DNA of 64,000 nt from Zerene cesonia. Lineage: Eukaryota > Arthropoda > Insecta > Lepidoptera > Pieridae. The position numbers and the translations under genes are program-made. The first letter of the stretch is position 1; each line of letters opens with the position of its first letter. This document shows positions 12,085 to 25,634 of this stretch, piece after piece. The notes beneath the pieces are model-generated. The model ran no database searches. It was given only the letters and a program-made list of their open reading frames with translations, and was not told where the DNA came from. The DNA is taken from NCBI RefSeq assembly GCF_012273895.1, contig NC_052129.1:3782001-3846000 (forward strand), given 5' to 3'.

Positions 12085-12400
12085 ACACACGATGCGCACG
12101 CGCACAGCCCACGCGCCCGCACAAATTCGCCCTCTCTGGCCACTGCCTTACTCAGAACACTTTTACTCGCATTCCTAATGCGGAGCGGGGTTTCACTCAC
12201 GCTTGCGGCATACCGTGATTTATTAGCGGCGCCGGCGCGGGCGCAGGACGTATCCCCCGCGTCGTAATCTATGAAATCAATCTTTACGTTTCAACACGTG
12301 TAAAATGACGAAACGAAATGTTGAGGCGGCGAGTTGTACGATTAGTTGCGCGACTAGTCTGTTGTGTGCCCGACAGACTGGCAACAAACATGATGTAAAC
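12085..12400. promoter_or_regulatory. GC-rich, repeat-free island, candidate regulatory element
   Basis: CpG-dense sequence (CGGCGCCGGCGCGGGCGCAG, ACGCGCACAGCCCACGCGCC) rises sharply out of AT-rich DNA. It is not a repeat I recognise and has no exon-like frame bounded by splice sites. Its right side has GTAAACACTGTTTATGGG, with forkhead-like (GTAAACA) and Caudal/Abd-B-like (TTTATGG) sites. A promoter, enhancer or untranslated exon are all possible. Confidence 0.3.
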
Positions 12401-12774
12401 ACTGTTTATGGGCCATTAGAGGATTTGAATCTTCTAGTGATTTAGGTACGTCTAATTAGCATACATTTTAATGATTCCTTGTTAAAAGGTGGGGAGGAAT
12501 TCTTATACCTACTTAATTTATTTAAGAAGCATATCTACTGATTCCTATATAACTATATAACTTTCTATATAACTGAGGTATATATAAATGAAGTTTATAT
12601 ATAATGAAATCACAATATTGTACATGTATATATTTTTATAGATACATATATAAAAACATAATTATTTAAATTTCATTTAAACTAAAGATAAACAAATTAC
12701 AAGTTATAAAAAACCATCATGTATATCCACAGCCATAACTCATCCAAAACCTAAGCCCATGCACACGTGACAAA

Positions 12775-13035
12775 ATTAACGAAACGGTCGCACCAATCAG
12801 GTCGCATCACTAATCCCGGGCCAACGACCGCCGCGCCACCTGCCCGGCAGACTGGAAACAACCAGGGTGCCTAAACCTATCGATTTACTTGAGGGCTATT
12901 AGCTGATTACACGGTCTATTTGGTTCCACGTCCGCCGAGACGACTTTTAACCTTACCTACAACCTTACGCGGAATTGATTTAACTTTGAACTTGCTTTTA
13001 ACTCGTGAAAACGCGGAACGAACGCGCGTATAACG
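12775..13035. promoter_or_regulatory. Second GC-rich island, candidate regulatory element
   Basis: A repeat-free block includes CACCAATCAGG (CCAAT-type), CCCGGGCCAACGACCGCCGC, CCTATCGATTT and GAACGAACGCGCGTATAACG. It lies 375 bp right of the first island. It shows no coding frame. Confidence 0.25.
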
Positions 13036-14123
13036 CGGCGATAATATTCCGAGAACGAATTATCTTCACATAGATATCTTGTAAAGGGGAATAGGTATGA
13101 AGTCAAGGTAGTTCAAAACCATGAGATGGTTCGGTAAGTAAAAAAAAACATTGATGATAAACAATTTACAGCTATTTAAAAGAGTATGGGTAGCCATATT
13201 CTTTTATTATTATTATTTTTTTTTTCTTTCTACGATTAGATTTGATTCCAAATATCTATTATTATTTATTCTTCAAATATGACCATTTATCTTATTGCTT
13301 CAGCGGCAGGTACAAAATTAACCTTTAAACATTCATTGCATTAATGAGAACTCATCCTATATCCATATTATCACATGACGTAACACATAAGCATTTTCAT
13401 GACAATTCTCTCCGAATCTATAAACCCAAAACTTACCGTTATGCATACCCAGACAATAACATGTAATTCCCTCGCATCGTTCGTATGAAGTGCCCTAAGT
13501 AGCTTCCTTATGCTCACTACCTGAACTTTAACAAAAACTTCTGCATTAAGCCAATCTTTATTACAGGCACGTCTTAAAAAGACAGTCTCGTGAGCGAATC
13601 TGCATATCAGAGGATATTATGTTAATCCCCCACTCATTAGGAGGGCCGCGTTACATCCATTAATAGGGTCTTTGTTATATCAGAATTAAGGCTCCACTCG
13701 ACCGTTGAGAAAACATTTATAAAGTGTCCAATACTTGATCTTAGCTGCCTGATATTAGATAGACTATAGGCAATTTGTTAAAATTGAAGGAATTTTCGGT
13801 CATTAGCGTATGATTTTCATTATTCTATTATGTTTATTTGGTGGGAGCGTACAGTATGTAACAGTAAGCGACATGTGCCACGCATAAATGTCTTCAACTA
13901 TAAGGCTCGATAACATTTAAAAACTGGATTAATTATGGGACATCAGCTTCAGACAACAATGAAATCTGCAGTGAGAGAGTGAGGGGTGGAGATGCTGGTG
14001 ACAAAAAGACAAAATTTCTGACGCAAGACCAGCCATATTGCAATATGGTCTCTGAAAATTAAACTTTCCAGTGTTCCAGCTTGCATGACAAGCATCGTGC
14101 TGATGAATCAACATTTCCATTTA
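13036..14123. other. Non-coding stretch
   Basis: Nothing recognisable beyond a TTA/poly-T tract at 13203-13226. Confidence 0.5.
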
Positions 14124-14321
14124 TCTTTACTAATGTTATTAATATGAAAGTTTGTATGTTTGTCTTCGTACCACGTTGCAACGGAGCGATTTTGGGATAC
14201 GATTTTGTGTTTAGAGATAGTCAGGACTAGAGACTGACACGGGCTTTTAGCGTGGGGAAACACCTCATTCCCATGCGAATTCCCTCTCACTATGCGGACA
14301 AAGCCGCAGGCGGAAAGCTAC
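14124..14321 (+). mobile_element. Helitron-like element, decayed 3' end
   Basis: It starts TCTTTACTAATGTTATTAAT, then ATGAAAGTTTGTATGTTTGTC and ACGTTGCAACGGAGCGATTT. It continues TTTAGAGATAGTC, GACTAGAGACTGACACGGGC and GCGGACAAAGCCGCAGGCGG, ending AAGCTAC where CTAG is expected. The family resembles lepidopteran elements ending GACGAAGTCGCGGG...CTAG. Confidence 0.5.
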
Positions 14322-15907
14322 CAACTAAATACAAGATAAATAAAAATAGACCAAACTTCTTATCGATGTTTGAAATCTACAAACTGCTACACAGTGGGAA
14401 GTACTTAAAACTTCAAGATCATTAAATAATGTCACTGTCATAACATTTAGGTTCTGCGGAAAACTTTGTACAATTATTTAGGAACTTCACAGTGCCACAC
14501 AGGCACTTAAGACGGCGGAATTGCTTCTACTTTAACGGTTAGAGCTACAAAATGCTTTGGGTGCTACAAATAGGATTTTTCTGTTTCAGCAAGCTCGCTT
14601 CGCTAAAGTAAATACCTCGTACAGATATCCAGTAAGTCAATACTTAGACTTAAGATAGATGCTTATAATCTTTTATACCTAATTTGATCATAGAAAAATA
14701 ACACTTTTTGTATGAAGTAAAAAATCGAAAATTACATGAAAGCCAAATAATCAGTTAATAGTTAAACTCAATTGCTTCAGCCAAAAAATTTGTTGATAAG
14801 CGAATATTGGATTTTCAATAAACTTATAACAATACCATAAATCCTACGAGCATGCAATATACAAAAAAATACACTTTTAAAATTCACTTATAAACATTGA
14901 ACGTTCAAGATTTACACACCGAATCCCGAGGTGAACACGTGCAGACAAACAAGTGAGCAGATGGCCGATCGCACCTGGCGGAGCGTGTGTTCCGAAACAA
15001 TTCGCTCCGTCGCACTTCATGCAAAGTTTTCAATCGTAAATAACAATCTATGGATACATCCATGCATTTTTTTGTAATCGAAACCATAAAGCGTATTCAT
15101 ATTGCTGAAGTATTCTTTATTGTCATAGTTATTATATGTAACAGACAATTTATATCTATTTAAAGACAATGCTTTACAACTCATATAAAAATATTACCCA
15201 CATATTTTATTTTAAATCACATTAAGCTATACCCTTTTCAGAGTTGGCTAAGAACCGTACAGTACACGCTGCGTCGACAGCGATAAGCAATCCTCAAGCG
15301 CTTTACGTTGCAGCGACTTCACAGTCGAAACTTTGTAACTTGTCCAGTTGAGAAACTAAATAAAACTCAAACTTTCTGCACAAGAAAACTGAGTGAAAAC
15401 AAAATCATATATTTGTGAAGAGAAAGAATTGTAACAGTTGATTCTTTTTGGTTTTCACTAGGGAAATTATTATTATTAAAATAAACTTCAATGCAGGTTT
15501 ATACAATTTTTTTTAATTTTTGTTAATTTCTGGAGTAACATTATGTTACGTTGCGTAGTTGATGTGAAAATTTCATCAGTATGGACCATTTTTATAGTGG
15601 AATATTTCATATTAAATTTAGATAGCGAATCCAGTTAAGTTCATAATCCATATACAAGTATAAAATTTAATATTTTTTATACAATTTCTAGTCGCACTTG
15701 AAAATGAAACCTTAACATTGACCATTGACTAGTAATGTTAGAATTTGTTTAGCTAGCTTTTAGAAAGCTTTTCTGCTTTCATTATAGAGCATTATATCAT
15801 ATATAGAGCATATTACTATACAACCTAAGTGAACGCCGATTAAAAATCAATATTTAATTGTTATAATACAATATCTATGCGACACGAAATAACAATATAA
15901 ATTGGAA
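14322..15907. other. Non-coding stretch
   Basis: No gene is seen. A GC-richer patch at 15240-15330 and another at 14920-15020 have no exon structure. Confidence 0.45.
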
Positions 15908-16050
15908 CAGTTCGTGTGTTTATTTGAACGCGCTTATCTCAAAAACTACCGAACCGATTTAAAAAATTCTTTCACTGTTGGATTTTTCATGGACCCCGAG
16001 TGCTATAGGCGTACGTTTTACGTACGTAGTGTACCACGATGCGGTCGCTT
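15908..16050 (+). repeat. Helitron-like fragment, 'GAACGCGCTTATCTCA' family
   Basis: GTGTGTTTATTTGAACGCGC, TTATCTCAAAAACTACCGAA and CCGATTTAAAAAATTCTTTC are a known lepidopteran repeat core. The same family lies in opposite orientation at 37931-38011. Ends are not resolvable. Confidence 0.5.
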
Positions 16051-19000
16051 GTATCATCATAAAGCCCAATTGAACATTGACTGCTTATACCATCCTTATC
16101 AGTTAAGCTCAGGGCTGGCATGAATGGCTTTATATCTAGACAATGGTAATTATCTTCATCCAAACCCCCAATAGTAAAAAACAGCAGTAACAATATAACA
16201 TCGCCATCAATTATACAGCATTGAAATAAAAACCGTCAGTAATAGTGTTTAATTATCACGCGCCCGCTACGTGACTCATGGGGGAAAATTGAATATACTT
16301 ACGTCATCCTCGCATCGCCATTATTCGCGATGTTTTATCATAGAAACTGTATCAGCGTATTCATCTACCCCTCTCATGTGTTGTGGTGTTATTTGTAAAT
16401 ATTCTGCTCTTCTGAACGGAAATTTAATACTTTGTGTTGTAATTCCTTGATACAACTGCGTCATAGTAACTTGTTTGTTATGAAGATGTTCGATTGAAAA
16501 CACAATTCAATAATCGATTACTTGAAACACGTGGGGATAGTGGTGGATATAATTAGAGATATTTCATTAATGAATTTATTCAGTGATACTTTGATCGTGA
16601 AGTTGTTATTAATGATCATATAGTAGATAACAATAAGGACAGCCATTCTTTTTCTTTTATAATACATATTTTTATATTGAACTCTAATAGAGATTTTACT
16701 TGCAGAATTCTGCATTCATTAAAATCCTATATTAGTAATCATTCTTCAAATAATTGAATCCGAAATAGATTCCATGTTGTTAATGGATTAATTCACGTCT
16801 ATACGTACCTACGTACTAATCTATTTCGACATTTGCCGAGTTTTCCTAGAATATCGAAAATAACAAACGATAGTTTGCAAACAAATTCCTCGAACACAAG
16901 CTAACTGAATTCAACGTAACTTTATATCCTGAATTTGTTATATTTAAAAGACCTATATTCTTATTACAATAGCAAATTTTAACGTTATTGTACATTACAA
17001 TAGTCAGCTGTAATTTTAAGAAATTTTCTAAAGTTTTTTATGTAAACAAATTTATTTATTATAAATCTGTATTTATAGAAAATTCCTGAAAACCTCGTAA
17101 TAGAATTCTCTTATAAAATCTTAATAAATACTTTATTATATAATAAAATTACACAAAACTTTAAACAGCATTAATTATCTCATATTCTGAACACAACAAG
17201 CACCGGCCCATCTAAGACTGTCATTTACCGATTACGATTTATTTCGTCACCTTAATTACAGCACAAATCTAGCCTCCTACACTTGTAGCCTCAGGTTAAT
17301 CAAACAAAATTCGCCCTACAATTTGTGCGACATTTCATGGAATCCGAAACGCCCAAGTAAGTCTAAAATATCCTTTTGAATATTCGACACAGTAATTAAG
17401 CAGGCCCGGTCGCGTCACGTCACCCGACATACCATCATCCCTTTGATGTCCTTCTATATAAATAACTTTAATGCATGCTTAGTTTGCCAATTTGTAAATT
17501 GTTGTTTTATAAACAACAATTTGCCTACCTGAAAGCGAGTTGTGGTTGACTTACAATATTTATTTTGTTCATAGTTGGAATCGTAGCAAGTAAATAACTT
17601 CATCTATTGTCAGTAATGGGTGAAGCTCATTTAATTGACAACAATATGTTATATCTTTATATATGTTACACCACGTCAGTAAGATCTCCTAATAGTATAG
17701 AAAAATACAGAATTATATTTCTGTAAATTTCAGCGTTTAAAACTCGTGAGTGAGCGACCATCCCAAATTTCCCATGAGCCCTATTTTTCCTCAATTCTAT
17801 TGCACATATCTACGAGTGTTAGTTGATTCCTAAGCCATTAATAAGCCGTTTACTTCCAAGATTCAATTCTAAGCATAATAGTCACAAACAATGCTACAGT
17901 AAAATAAATTAAGCGCTGAAATATAATTACGCTTCTTGTAAGCTCTATTCCCAAAAATCGAGAGTGTAAAATGTAAACCGAGGCCGAATCGATTAAACCC
18001 CCGCTTATTCCTTTTAATCCTACTTTCTGAGATGATTAAAACGTAATGCACTCCAACTGGCCCGAAAAAAGAAAAATTTAAACAATGCCAGCGAGCTTTT
18101 TAATAAAATCCTTTGTTTAAAACTAGACCATATAAACGTGCCGTTATTAAAGCCGAAGAAAAATGTGTGAGCTTAAAAATTTTATGAACGCAAACAGACC
18201 TAATTTTTATATAATCAACAACAACTGTGGAAGTTATATTTTGGGACTGACACAATTCTTGCTAGATAATTAAAGCATTACGAAATATTAGTTTTATATT
18301 AGACGATGCATAATAGTTTATATATACGAGAAAAGCAATAAAAATCAGTTTTGTATTGCGCCACAACTAACGTAAGTCATCACATTCTAAGAGTTTCCAA
18401 CCTTACTCAAGGACAATTGGTAAGTGATATATTGAAAGACAGCTCTCATGATGAACAAATCTTTACTATAATTGATAAACTTCATTGTACTATTACATTA
18501 GGTGTATATTCCAAAACAAAATATTGATGAGTCTAAATTATTACTTTATATAACGCCTCAGTCGAGGGGACATCTGTCTTGCTTAAGTTATTATCTAATT
18601 ATTAAACTAATCTTCTAATTTTCTCTTACTCTAATTTTTAACATAACATTAAATCTTTCCATTCATTGTTATGAACCTAATCAAAAATAAGCAAAGGTAT
18701 GAAAATGGTTAAATAATTCAAAAATCTCTCAATCATTTGAAAAAGATAGAACTAACATAATATAAAACAATTAAAACCAACCTATTCCGAGTTAAGTTAC
18801 TTTAGTAGGGACTTCATCAGGGACCCGACAGGTCTGTTTTCGTGCGAACTGTATCCTTTTTCTGTTTTTTGTGTGAAATTTATTAAGTTTGTCTTTCATA
18901 TATAACGTACATAAGAACTAGCGAAATCAGTCCAGCAATTCGCGTTAAGCTGTGACAAAGGGAAATAGGCAATCATTTTAACAAAAAGAGATTTCTTCAT

Positions 19001-19130
19001 ACAATAAAATGAACATCAAAATACGATATATGACAATTATAAATTCCCTATCTGAAAACAATTCCACTTTAACAATTTAGATCTGGATAACAAAGCAATA
19101 AATCAAACCAGCAATGCCATGTCCAATCGT
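16051..19130. other. AT-rich non-coding stretch
   Basis: No exon, RNA gene or full repeat is seen. A perfect hairpin lies at 17496-17522. The segment 17190-17430 is less AT-rich and free of simple repeats. Confidence 0.45.
17496..17522. repeat. Perfect 12-bp inverted repeat, 3-nt loop
   Basis: AAATTGTTGTTT, loop TAT, AAACAACAATTT. Confidence 0.9.
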
Positions 19131-19962
19131 AGGGATAATCAATTTCAGCGGCCGCAAGAATCTCTGCATTTTTAATCGAAACTCGTCAATGCACCACATG
19201 TTTGTACTGTGAACGCAAACAGCGCCGTGGCAGCGTCCAATATTCCCCACTACACAGTATCTACATGACCAGGTAAGATTGAACTGTCAAACACAGGTAG
19301 CGTTTGAGTGTCTGCATTCATCGTTAGACTGTCAAATTTGTTCAACAAATAACAAATATACGTTTAAGGTTTGATTCTGCTTCTATCACCTTCAACACAC
19401 GTAAAGTTAAGGCAATGTATACATATTTTATGATCTGCCAAAATTATCAGACAAGAAATAGGTAATAGAGGTTCCTCCTTCCAAGCATACTCGTGTATGC
19501 ATTTTATAACCTATAATTTAAACAACAATGCAATAATGTTTCAGTCAAGCGAACTGGGTGTCATTTGTTTTGCTTGTTACTCGTATATAACTATACAGTT
19601 TTCATTTTTAACCCGCAATCACTCAAATAAAAAAATAAATTCGATGACTAATATCAAACATATTACAAAAAAGACTTTCACAACGAAATTTAGGAAAAAT
19701 TTCTCCAGTAACACCTCCACAAGCACGTCTGTTCAAAGAAATAAGTTTAAAAACAATCAGATAACAGACAAAGTGGCCATTTAATGGCTCAGGTGCGCAG
19801 CGCAATTTTAAACTGCGATATCAATCTTTTATGTAAGGATAAGGTTACAAATTCAAGCAAGTCAAGTTCTACAACGAAAACACATTGATTTCGTGTTTGA
19901 ATTAAGTAATTTTTCATTATATTCACGCCTCATACATTGTTGTGTAAAAACTTAATTAAACT

Positions 19963-19995
19963 ATCGATTGTATTATTGTTATAATAACAATCGAT
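19963..19995. repeat. Short inverted repeat with ATCGAT arms
   Basis: ATCGATTGT and ACAATCGAT flank a 15-nt AT spacer. The right side continues CGATCGATTG. Confidence 0.6.
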
Positions 19996-20084
19996 CGATT
20001 GTCAAACCACGTTCTCACGTTTAACTTAATAAAGAAAAATTCAAAACACAATTTCATTTGAAAGTTTTTATGTTTTTAAGCAAT

Positions 20085-20420
20085 GTCTTCGCGCCGTTTA
20101 AACTTGTTTCGATAAGTTATTCAGCATCCTGCAGGCAAAACTTTTAAGCATAATCTCTGATAGTGGCAAGCTGCAACCTGCGATCCTTAACGCTCGCCGT
20201 ACCGTCGTAATCAACACTCGACAAACTTAAATAGCTCTCAAGAAAATAAGCCTGAACAACAAAATAGGTCGCGCAATCACAAAGATGGCGCTGGGAATTA
20301 GACTGAATATAAGTTTAAATGCCGGCTGACCCGAGATCTTTATCTAGACTCATTTTACACTTCGCAAATATGTCCGCAGAACGATCTAGAACAAAGAGAG
20401 TTCACTCAAAAAGTCGGTGA
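20085..20420. promoter_or_regulatory. GC-richer repeat-free block, candidate regulatory element
   Basis: It contains GCGCCGTTTAAACTTG, CGCTCGCCGTACCGTCGT, CACAAAGATGGCGCTGGG and GCCGGCTGACCCGAGATC without any repeat family or bounded reading frame. The GATGGCGCT piece resembles an insect Pho/YY1-type GCCAT core. Function is inferred from composition only. Confidence 0.22.
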
Positions 20421-21082
20421 AGTGATATAAAGTACGAGTAATACAGCATAATTTTAATGGCTGGAAAGTAGGCACATTTCGTTCTCATTAAAACTGTCAG
20501 GTCAATAAATAATTAGGTGAACATCACACGTGAGAGATACGCGCATGAAAATGTTTTTTTCTTAATTATAAATGCATTTATTTTTCACTGACAATCGTCG
20601 TCGTTTTTCCAAAAGTGTATATTTAAAAGCATACGTACATACTTTTAAAACATTCTGGGGTCGGAATCGTTGAATCGTTTTATTGAAATTTTTATTTCGG
20701 TTAGCATAAAAATAAAAACAAAACATGGCCGAATAGTTTGATGAGAGCCATATATATAGTTGTTTCGGGTGAATAGCTCGAAGCTCACGCAAAAAATCAT
20801 CCTCGTTGCTAGCAGTCGTAAAATCGCATTTGAGTCATTTAGGCAGTACGAATAACTTTAACAATAACCACAGACACGAAATAGAAGGTACATATTGTTT
20901 GCAAGCGAGTGAAATTAGTGAAATAGCCTCCAACCATTCCACACAAGCAACTACGATAATTACCTAAAATTCCACTCATTTAATTCCAAAACTTTGTACC
21001 CACAATACGTTTTTAAGCGTAACATCTAAAACAAAGTTAACAAATGCATTTATTAATGCCTGCATGGATTTTGCTCTCACAA

Positions 21083-21117
21083 TATAAAAGGTTTTTACGG
21101 CCATTTCAGTTTCAGTG
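21083..21117 (+). promoter_or_regulatory. Candidate TATA/initiator core promoter without a recognised gene
   Basis: TATAAAAG (21083-21090) is followed by two initiator matches, TCAGTT (21106-21111) and TCAGTG (21112-21117). Taking the A of the second as +1 (21114) puts the first T of the TATA box at -31, the standard insect spacing. Downstream, 21118-21300 has no clear start codon with an open frame and no obvious donor, so any transcript is unknown. Confidence 0.3.
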
Positions 21118-21981
21118 AGATTTAATGCAGTTCAGCTCATCCGGATCTGTTAAAGTTATTAAGTGCATGTTCTAAATAATTCGAGCGAATTCGATTTATC
21201 TTCATATGTGATTATTCAATTAGGATAGTCGGATGAAGCGTGAATGTATAATGAGGCGTGTTCAATTAAGAATTGCGGAATTTTCTCGTTGTCAACTTAA
21301 ATGATTTGTTTCCATGGATCCAAATTATGATATGATATCAGGGATTCTGAATATTTCTGAATCTGCAATATTTAAGAGGGAAAATAAAATTAACTATCTA
21401 AGAAATACAATTTTTTTCCTATCAACTCTATATAATCGACTGAAAATTTAAAAAATGTACCTGAAACCAATGTTGTCTCATATTAAGTCCACGTGTTGGT
21501 GCTCTATCGAATAAACAAGCGACACTCTTGCCTCTTATGCAATAAAAGCTAAGCTAATAAATATTTATTATCTTCTATTATTTTTATACAAATAATCCTT
21601 ACGTATTGAGTAACAAAAATAAAAGAAATAGATATTTAAAAACAAAAAATGAAAAGGTAAACGCATTCTTTATTTTCCTTCAACATTACAAACAAATGCT
21701 ATCTAGATCAGAATTTGAATAAGTTACATCGATAATTACATAATTCGTTATTTTCAGACAATGCTATGTTTAAATACGAGTATAATAGCCATTGTATGGA
21801 ACTAGAATGCGGCGAAGGTACACGTGTATCATGCTCAACAGTATGCATAATGCATTTATAATATTTACCCTGTTCTACAAATAGTTAAAGCTAAATATTT
21901 AACTCTTTACGTGTCGTAAATATAGCATAGAAAATAACATGAACAACTATCGTTCTTATGCTATTCAGACATACACTATAT
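21118..21981. other. AT-rich non-coding stretch
   Basis: Nothing recognisable. Confidence 0.5.
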
Positions 21982-22320
21982 CCACGCCCCGGCTCTGCCC
22001 GGGTAGTCTTTTATCGTAATTGAAATAATATAAACTATCCTATGTTAATATGAACTATGTTTAAGATGGACCAAACTCAATCAAATGTATAAATCAAATG
22101 TTTTAAAATACTTAAGTGTAAAATGAAAATTGTATCCAATTCTTTTATATTTCTTCATGCAAACTAAACATGTAATGCTTTGGGTAAAACTTTTAAATTA
22201 CTTGTTACTAAATAAATAAATAACTGTACGTAGTGGGCAAATTTAATCACAATCGGTTGAGTAGTTTAGGGAGTCCATTGCGGACAAACAACGTGTCACG
22301 TAATTTATATATACAAATTG
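21982..22320 (-). repeat. Helitron-like element, family 4, interrupted
   Basis: CACGCCCCGGCTCTGCCCGG, GTAGTCTTT (left) and GGTTGAGTAGTTTAGGGAG, TCCATTGCGGACAAACAA, CACGTAATTTATATA (right) match the two ends of the copy at 59686-59850. About 100 bp of unrelated AT-rich sequence separates them. Confidence 0.5.
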
Positions 22321-23240
22321 TAAAAATATACTTAAATTTATAAAAGCCCAAAATTTTACGAAGGGGAAATTCAGCTGATGTACCATCACAGACAGTAATA
22401 AAAAGTACCGTTGATATTTCGTTGAAATTTCAAGGCTATTAACTGTAAACTTTAAGTATTGGCTGACCACAAATTTTCGGTACGATCTTAAATACCAGCC
22501 GCTATTTTACAATACAAGACCCTATGATTATTGACATTCTAATAATTTCTATGGAGGAATTTTAATTTTTTCGCCCACAAACTACTACCTGAAATCGTTA
22601 TTTTTCTTTTTACCTACCTAAGGTATGCATTGTAAAAGCACGTACAATTTTCGTGAAAGGATCTCCCAACCGCAGCAGTACCTACGGAGTATGTTCAAAT
22701 TGCATATACCTACATATGTCTAAAATAGAAGAAAAATATGACATTTCAAGTACACCGTTCAGCTACCGTCGCGGAAATAAACTAGACAGGCAGGGGAGGC
22801 TTAGTTGGGGCCGCATTGTTATGAAATAACCCGTGTTTCAATTATATTTTGGGGAAAGCCTGAGGCGGCAATTTGAGAAAGCGCATGTTTGCGGCTATGA
22901 GCTCATTACGGACGAACATACAGAATAACGATTGGTCGAAAATTTCGTTTAGTGAACAAATATTTGCCGCTAATAAGAAGGAGCTTTTGATTTATTGATT
23001 CTATAAACATATAGTAAGTATTCGTCAAATGGATACCAAGTTTATCTTTCGTTAAATGAACCAAATATAAAGGTGCAACAAATATTGAGATCGTACTCTA
23101 TACAATCAAATACGTATTTAAATAATATACACATAACATATAAGTATTTGCTTTTAAATTCAATCCATATTTTATGCTTGAGTTTTCACTGTCAATTAAA
23201 CTGTGTCATATGGACAACAGTTATTTTATCGGCTATTTCA
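22321..23240. other. Non-coding stretch
   Basis: No gene is seen. The block 22790-22980 is GC-richer and repeat-free but shows no exon signals. Confidence 0.45.
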
Positions 23241-23444
23241 TCCTACTAATATTATAAATGCGAAAGTTTGTAAGGATGTATGTGTGTTTGTTGCTCTTTA
23301 ACGCAAATACTACTGAAGCGATTGCAATTAAATTTGGTACATAGACAGCTGGACAACTGGAATAACATACCTATAGGCAACTTTTTATCCCGATCTTCCT
23401 ACGAGATACGGACTTACGCGGGTGAAACCTCGGGGTGCAGCTAG
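23241..23444 (+). mobile_element. Lep1-like non-autonomous Helitron, complete
   Basis: It is bounded exactly as a Helitron: A|TCCTACTAATATTATAAATG ... GGTGCAGCTAG|T. The core has CTACTGAAGCGATTGCAATT and GACAGCTGGACAACTGG, with GATACGGACTTACGCGGGTG near the end. This is the cleanest full-length copy in the window at 204 bp. Confidence 0.8.
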
Positions 23445-23480
23445 TTGTTAATATGTCAGTTCATTGGTAATAAATAAAAA

Positions 23481-23570
23481 ATTAAGACAATTTAGAAAAT
23501 CCTTTCACTGCTAGGTAAGAAGGCTAGCTCTTGAGGCAGATAAACCTGGGCGGAGCCCGGGCGGCAAATG
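23481..23570 (+). repeat. Degenerate Helitron-like fragment
   Basis: ACAATTTAGAAAATCCTTTC and ACTGCTAGGTAAGAAGGC resemble the family-2 core. The GC-rich CTGGGCGGAGCCCGGGCGG resembles the terminal hairpin region of such elements. No CTAG end is placed. Confidence 0.3.
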
Positions 23571-25483
23571 TAGCGCTGGCACATAGCACTATGAAATTCG
23601 TGTTCCCACCTCATACCTGAAGAAATTCTTCAGTCTATAGAAAGATACAGGTTAAGTGTTCAGTAAGAGCACCTCGAGTATTTAGCCGGCAACCTTGACT
23701 CCGTTTTGGTTCTGTCATTTTGGACCTAAAAACCTAAAATCATTTAAAGTGAACAGAATACGACTTTTTGTTATTAGGAAAAGTATTTTTTCATAAATTA
23801 ACAAAAAAAAAAATAAGTGTGTAATAACGTAAAAATATAATCACAAGCCCCGGAACAGACAAAAATATTTATTAAATTCAATATTCAGTACTAACCAAAA
23901 GAAGCAACAAAATTTACAGGCACAGCATAGGCAGGTATAAAACTAAAAATATTTTATAATATGGATAAATAGATACAATAAATATAAAAGAACCACGTAA
24001 AGATTCTCCAGTACGAAATCTTAAAAGAAATACACCAAGGCAAATATAAGAAGCGCACACACAAGAACCCTCTGCAGTCTGCAAGGATTATGAGTTTTAA
24101 TGAGTCATGGATAAATGAAAAGCTCTCGAAGACAAGGGAACGTGGCGGAGGATAAAAATCAGACGTAGCGCCGTATCCCCTTGTAGTTATTATACTGCAG
24201 TGTATTTGCAACGCAGATTGGAAAGAGTCGAGAATATACCGATAACTGAAGAACAGTAGGTGGAAAAATATCTTTTATGGATCTCATAATACTTGTCCGT
24301 TAAATATTTTACAATTTTCATATGCGTATATATATTGTTATCTATACAGTTACTATACCAGACGTTAATATACAAGGATAGCATTATTACTTAGGAGATT
24401 GATCGGATGAAAAAGGAAATCGGTCAAGCCGGTTAGCAGGAGTCGGGTAATGGCTAACATATACTAACTGTGAGGCAGACGATACAAATTTTACTGGGAA
24501 ACACATAGTAGAATTGTGCAATGTAAATAAACTAAACAACCGTGTCCTTAAACGAATTTTCCACTGAATCACACACATTGAAAATATTAGAACAGTTCTT
24601 TCCGAGAAAACTGAATTCACATTCAAATTGTAATAACAATAATTCCGCCATTATTGTAATGTTGAGTACACGTTTGACTACTTAACAGAGTCTGCAAATG
24701 ACATTGACGTAGGTTAACAATAAGATATCCAACCCGTAACGGATCTATCATTGAGTCTCTTATTATCTACACAAATTTTACGAAAACAACACGCCGAAAT
24801 GATACACGAAATTTCTCCTCCACATAAAAGGCGTATAGACCGTAGGTTTTTCTAATGACACAAAGGAGAAATGGGAAATCCTCTTTGCGCCGCGGTAAAG
24901 GCGTCGTACTTTGACAGTGTGGGAGGTACATCAGTGCGATATGTTTCCACGTATGATCGAATCAGACGGTACTTCTTCAGAATATGACTTATACAGATTA
25001 CGTGTGCTTTTTTTCTTTTCTTAGTTCCGCAAGTACAGTACACAGCAATTAGAATACATGTTCTATATCAATATTTCCTTTTATCAATGAGCGTAGCGTG
25101 ACAGTATCCACATATTTTTAATTATATTTTTTGTGAATATTTGCACTATGCCACATGATATCCAGTGTATCATATGATCATAACAAGGATATAGGAATCA
25201 ATATCCGTTTTTTAAACGAAAGCACGGCTCGCTTCCGACTGCAGCACAACTGATAGTCAGATCACGTCGCATTACGGAACACATGTTGTAAATAAGTCGT
25301 GTAGGGTGACTATATACATGTATATTTAGAATTATAAAGGCCTGTATACTATTGCAGAATATTATTGGTCTATGTATGAGAAGCGAGGAAAAATATCGTG
25401 TAACATGTGAATTCGTATGTTGTTTGGCATTTCAAATTGGAAATCAACGATTTTTTATCTATTATTTATTTTTTTATTATTAT
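23571..25483. other. AT-rich non-coding stretch
   Basis: No gene or classified repeat is seen. Confidence 0.5.
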
Positions 25484-25634
25484 TATTATGAAGAGAAAAG
25501 ATTCGTATGTTAGTATGTTTGTAATGTTTTCAGATAAAAACTACGGGCAGCAATTTCCAAAATTCTTTCACCATTACAAAGCTGTAACTTCACTGAGTGA
25601 CATTGGCTATATATGTACACAGGCGACCAGCTAG
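25484..25634 (+). mobile_element. Helitron-like element, family 2
   Basis: ATGAAGAGAAAAGATTCGTA, GTTTGTAATGTTTTCAGATA and CAAAATTCTTTCACCATTAC are followed by AACTTCACTGAGTGACATTG and GCTATATATGTACAC. The end is CAGCTAG with T next. The 5' end merges into a TTA repeat, so its start is uncertain. Confidence 0.55.
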
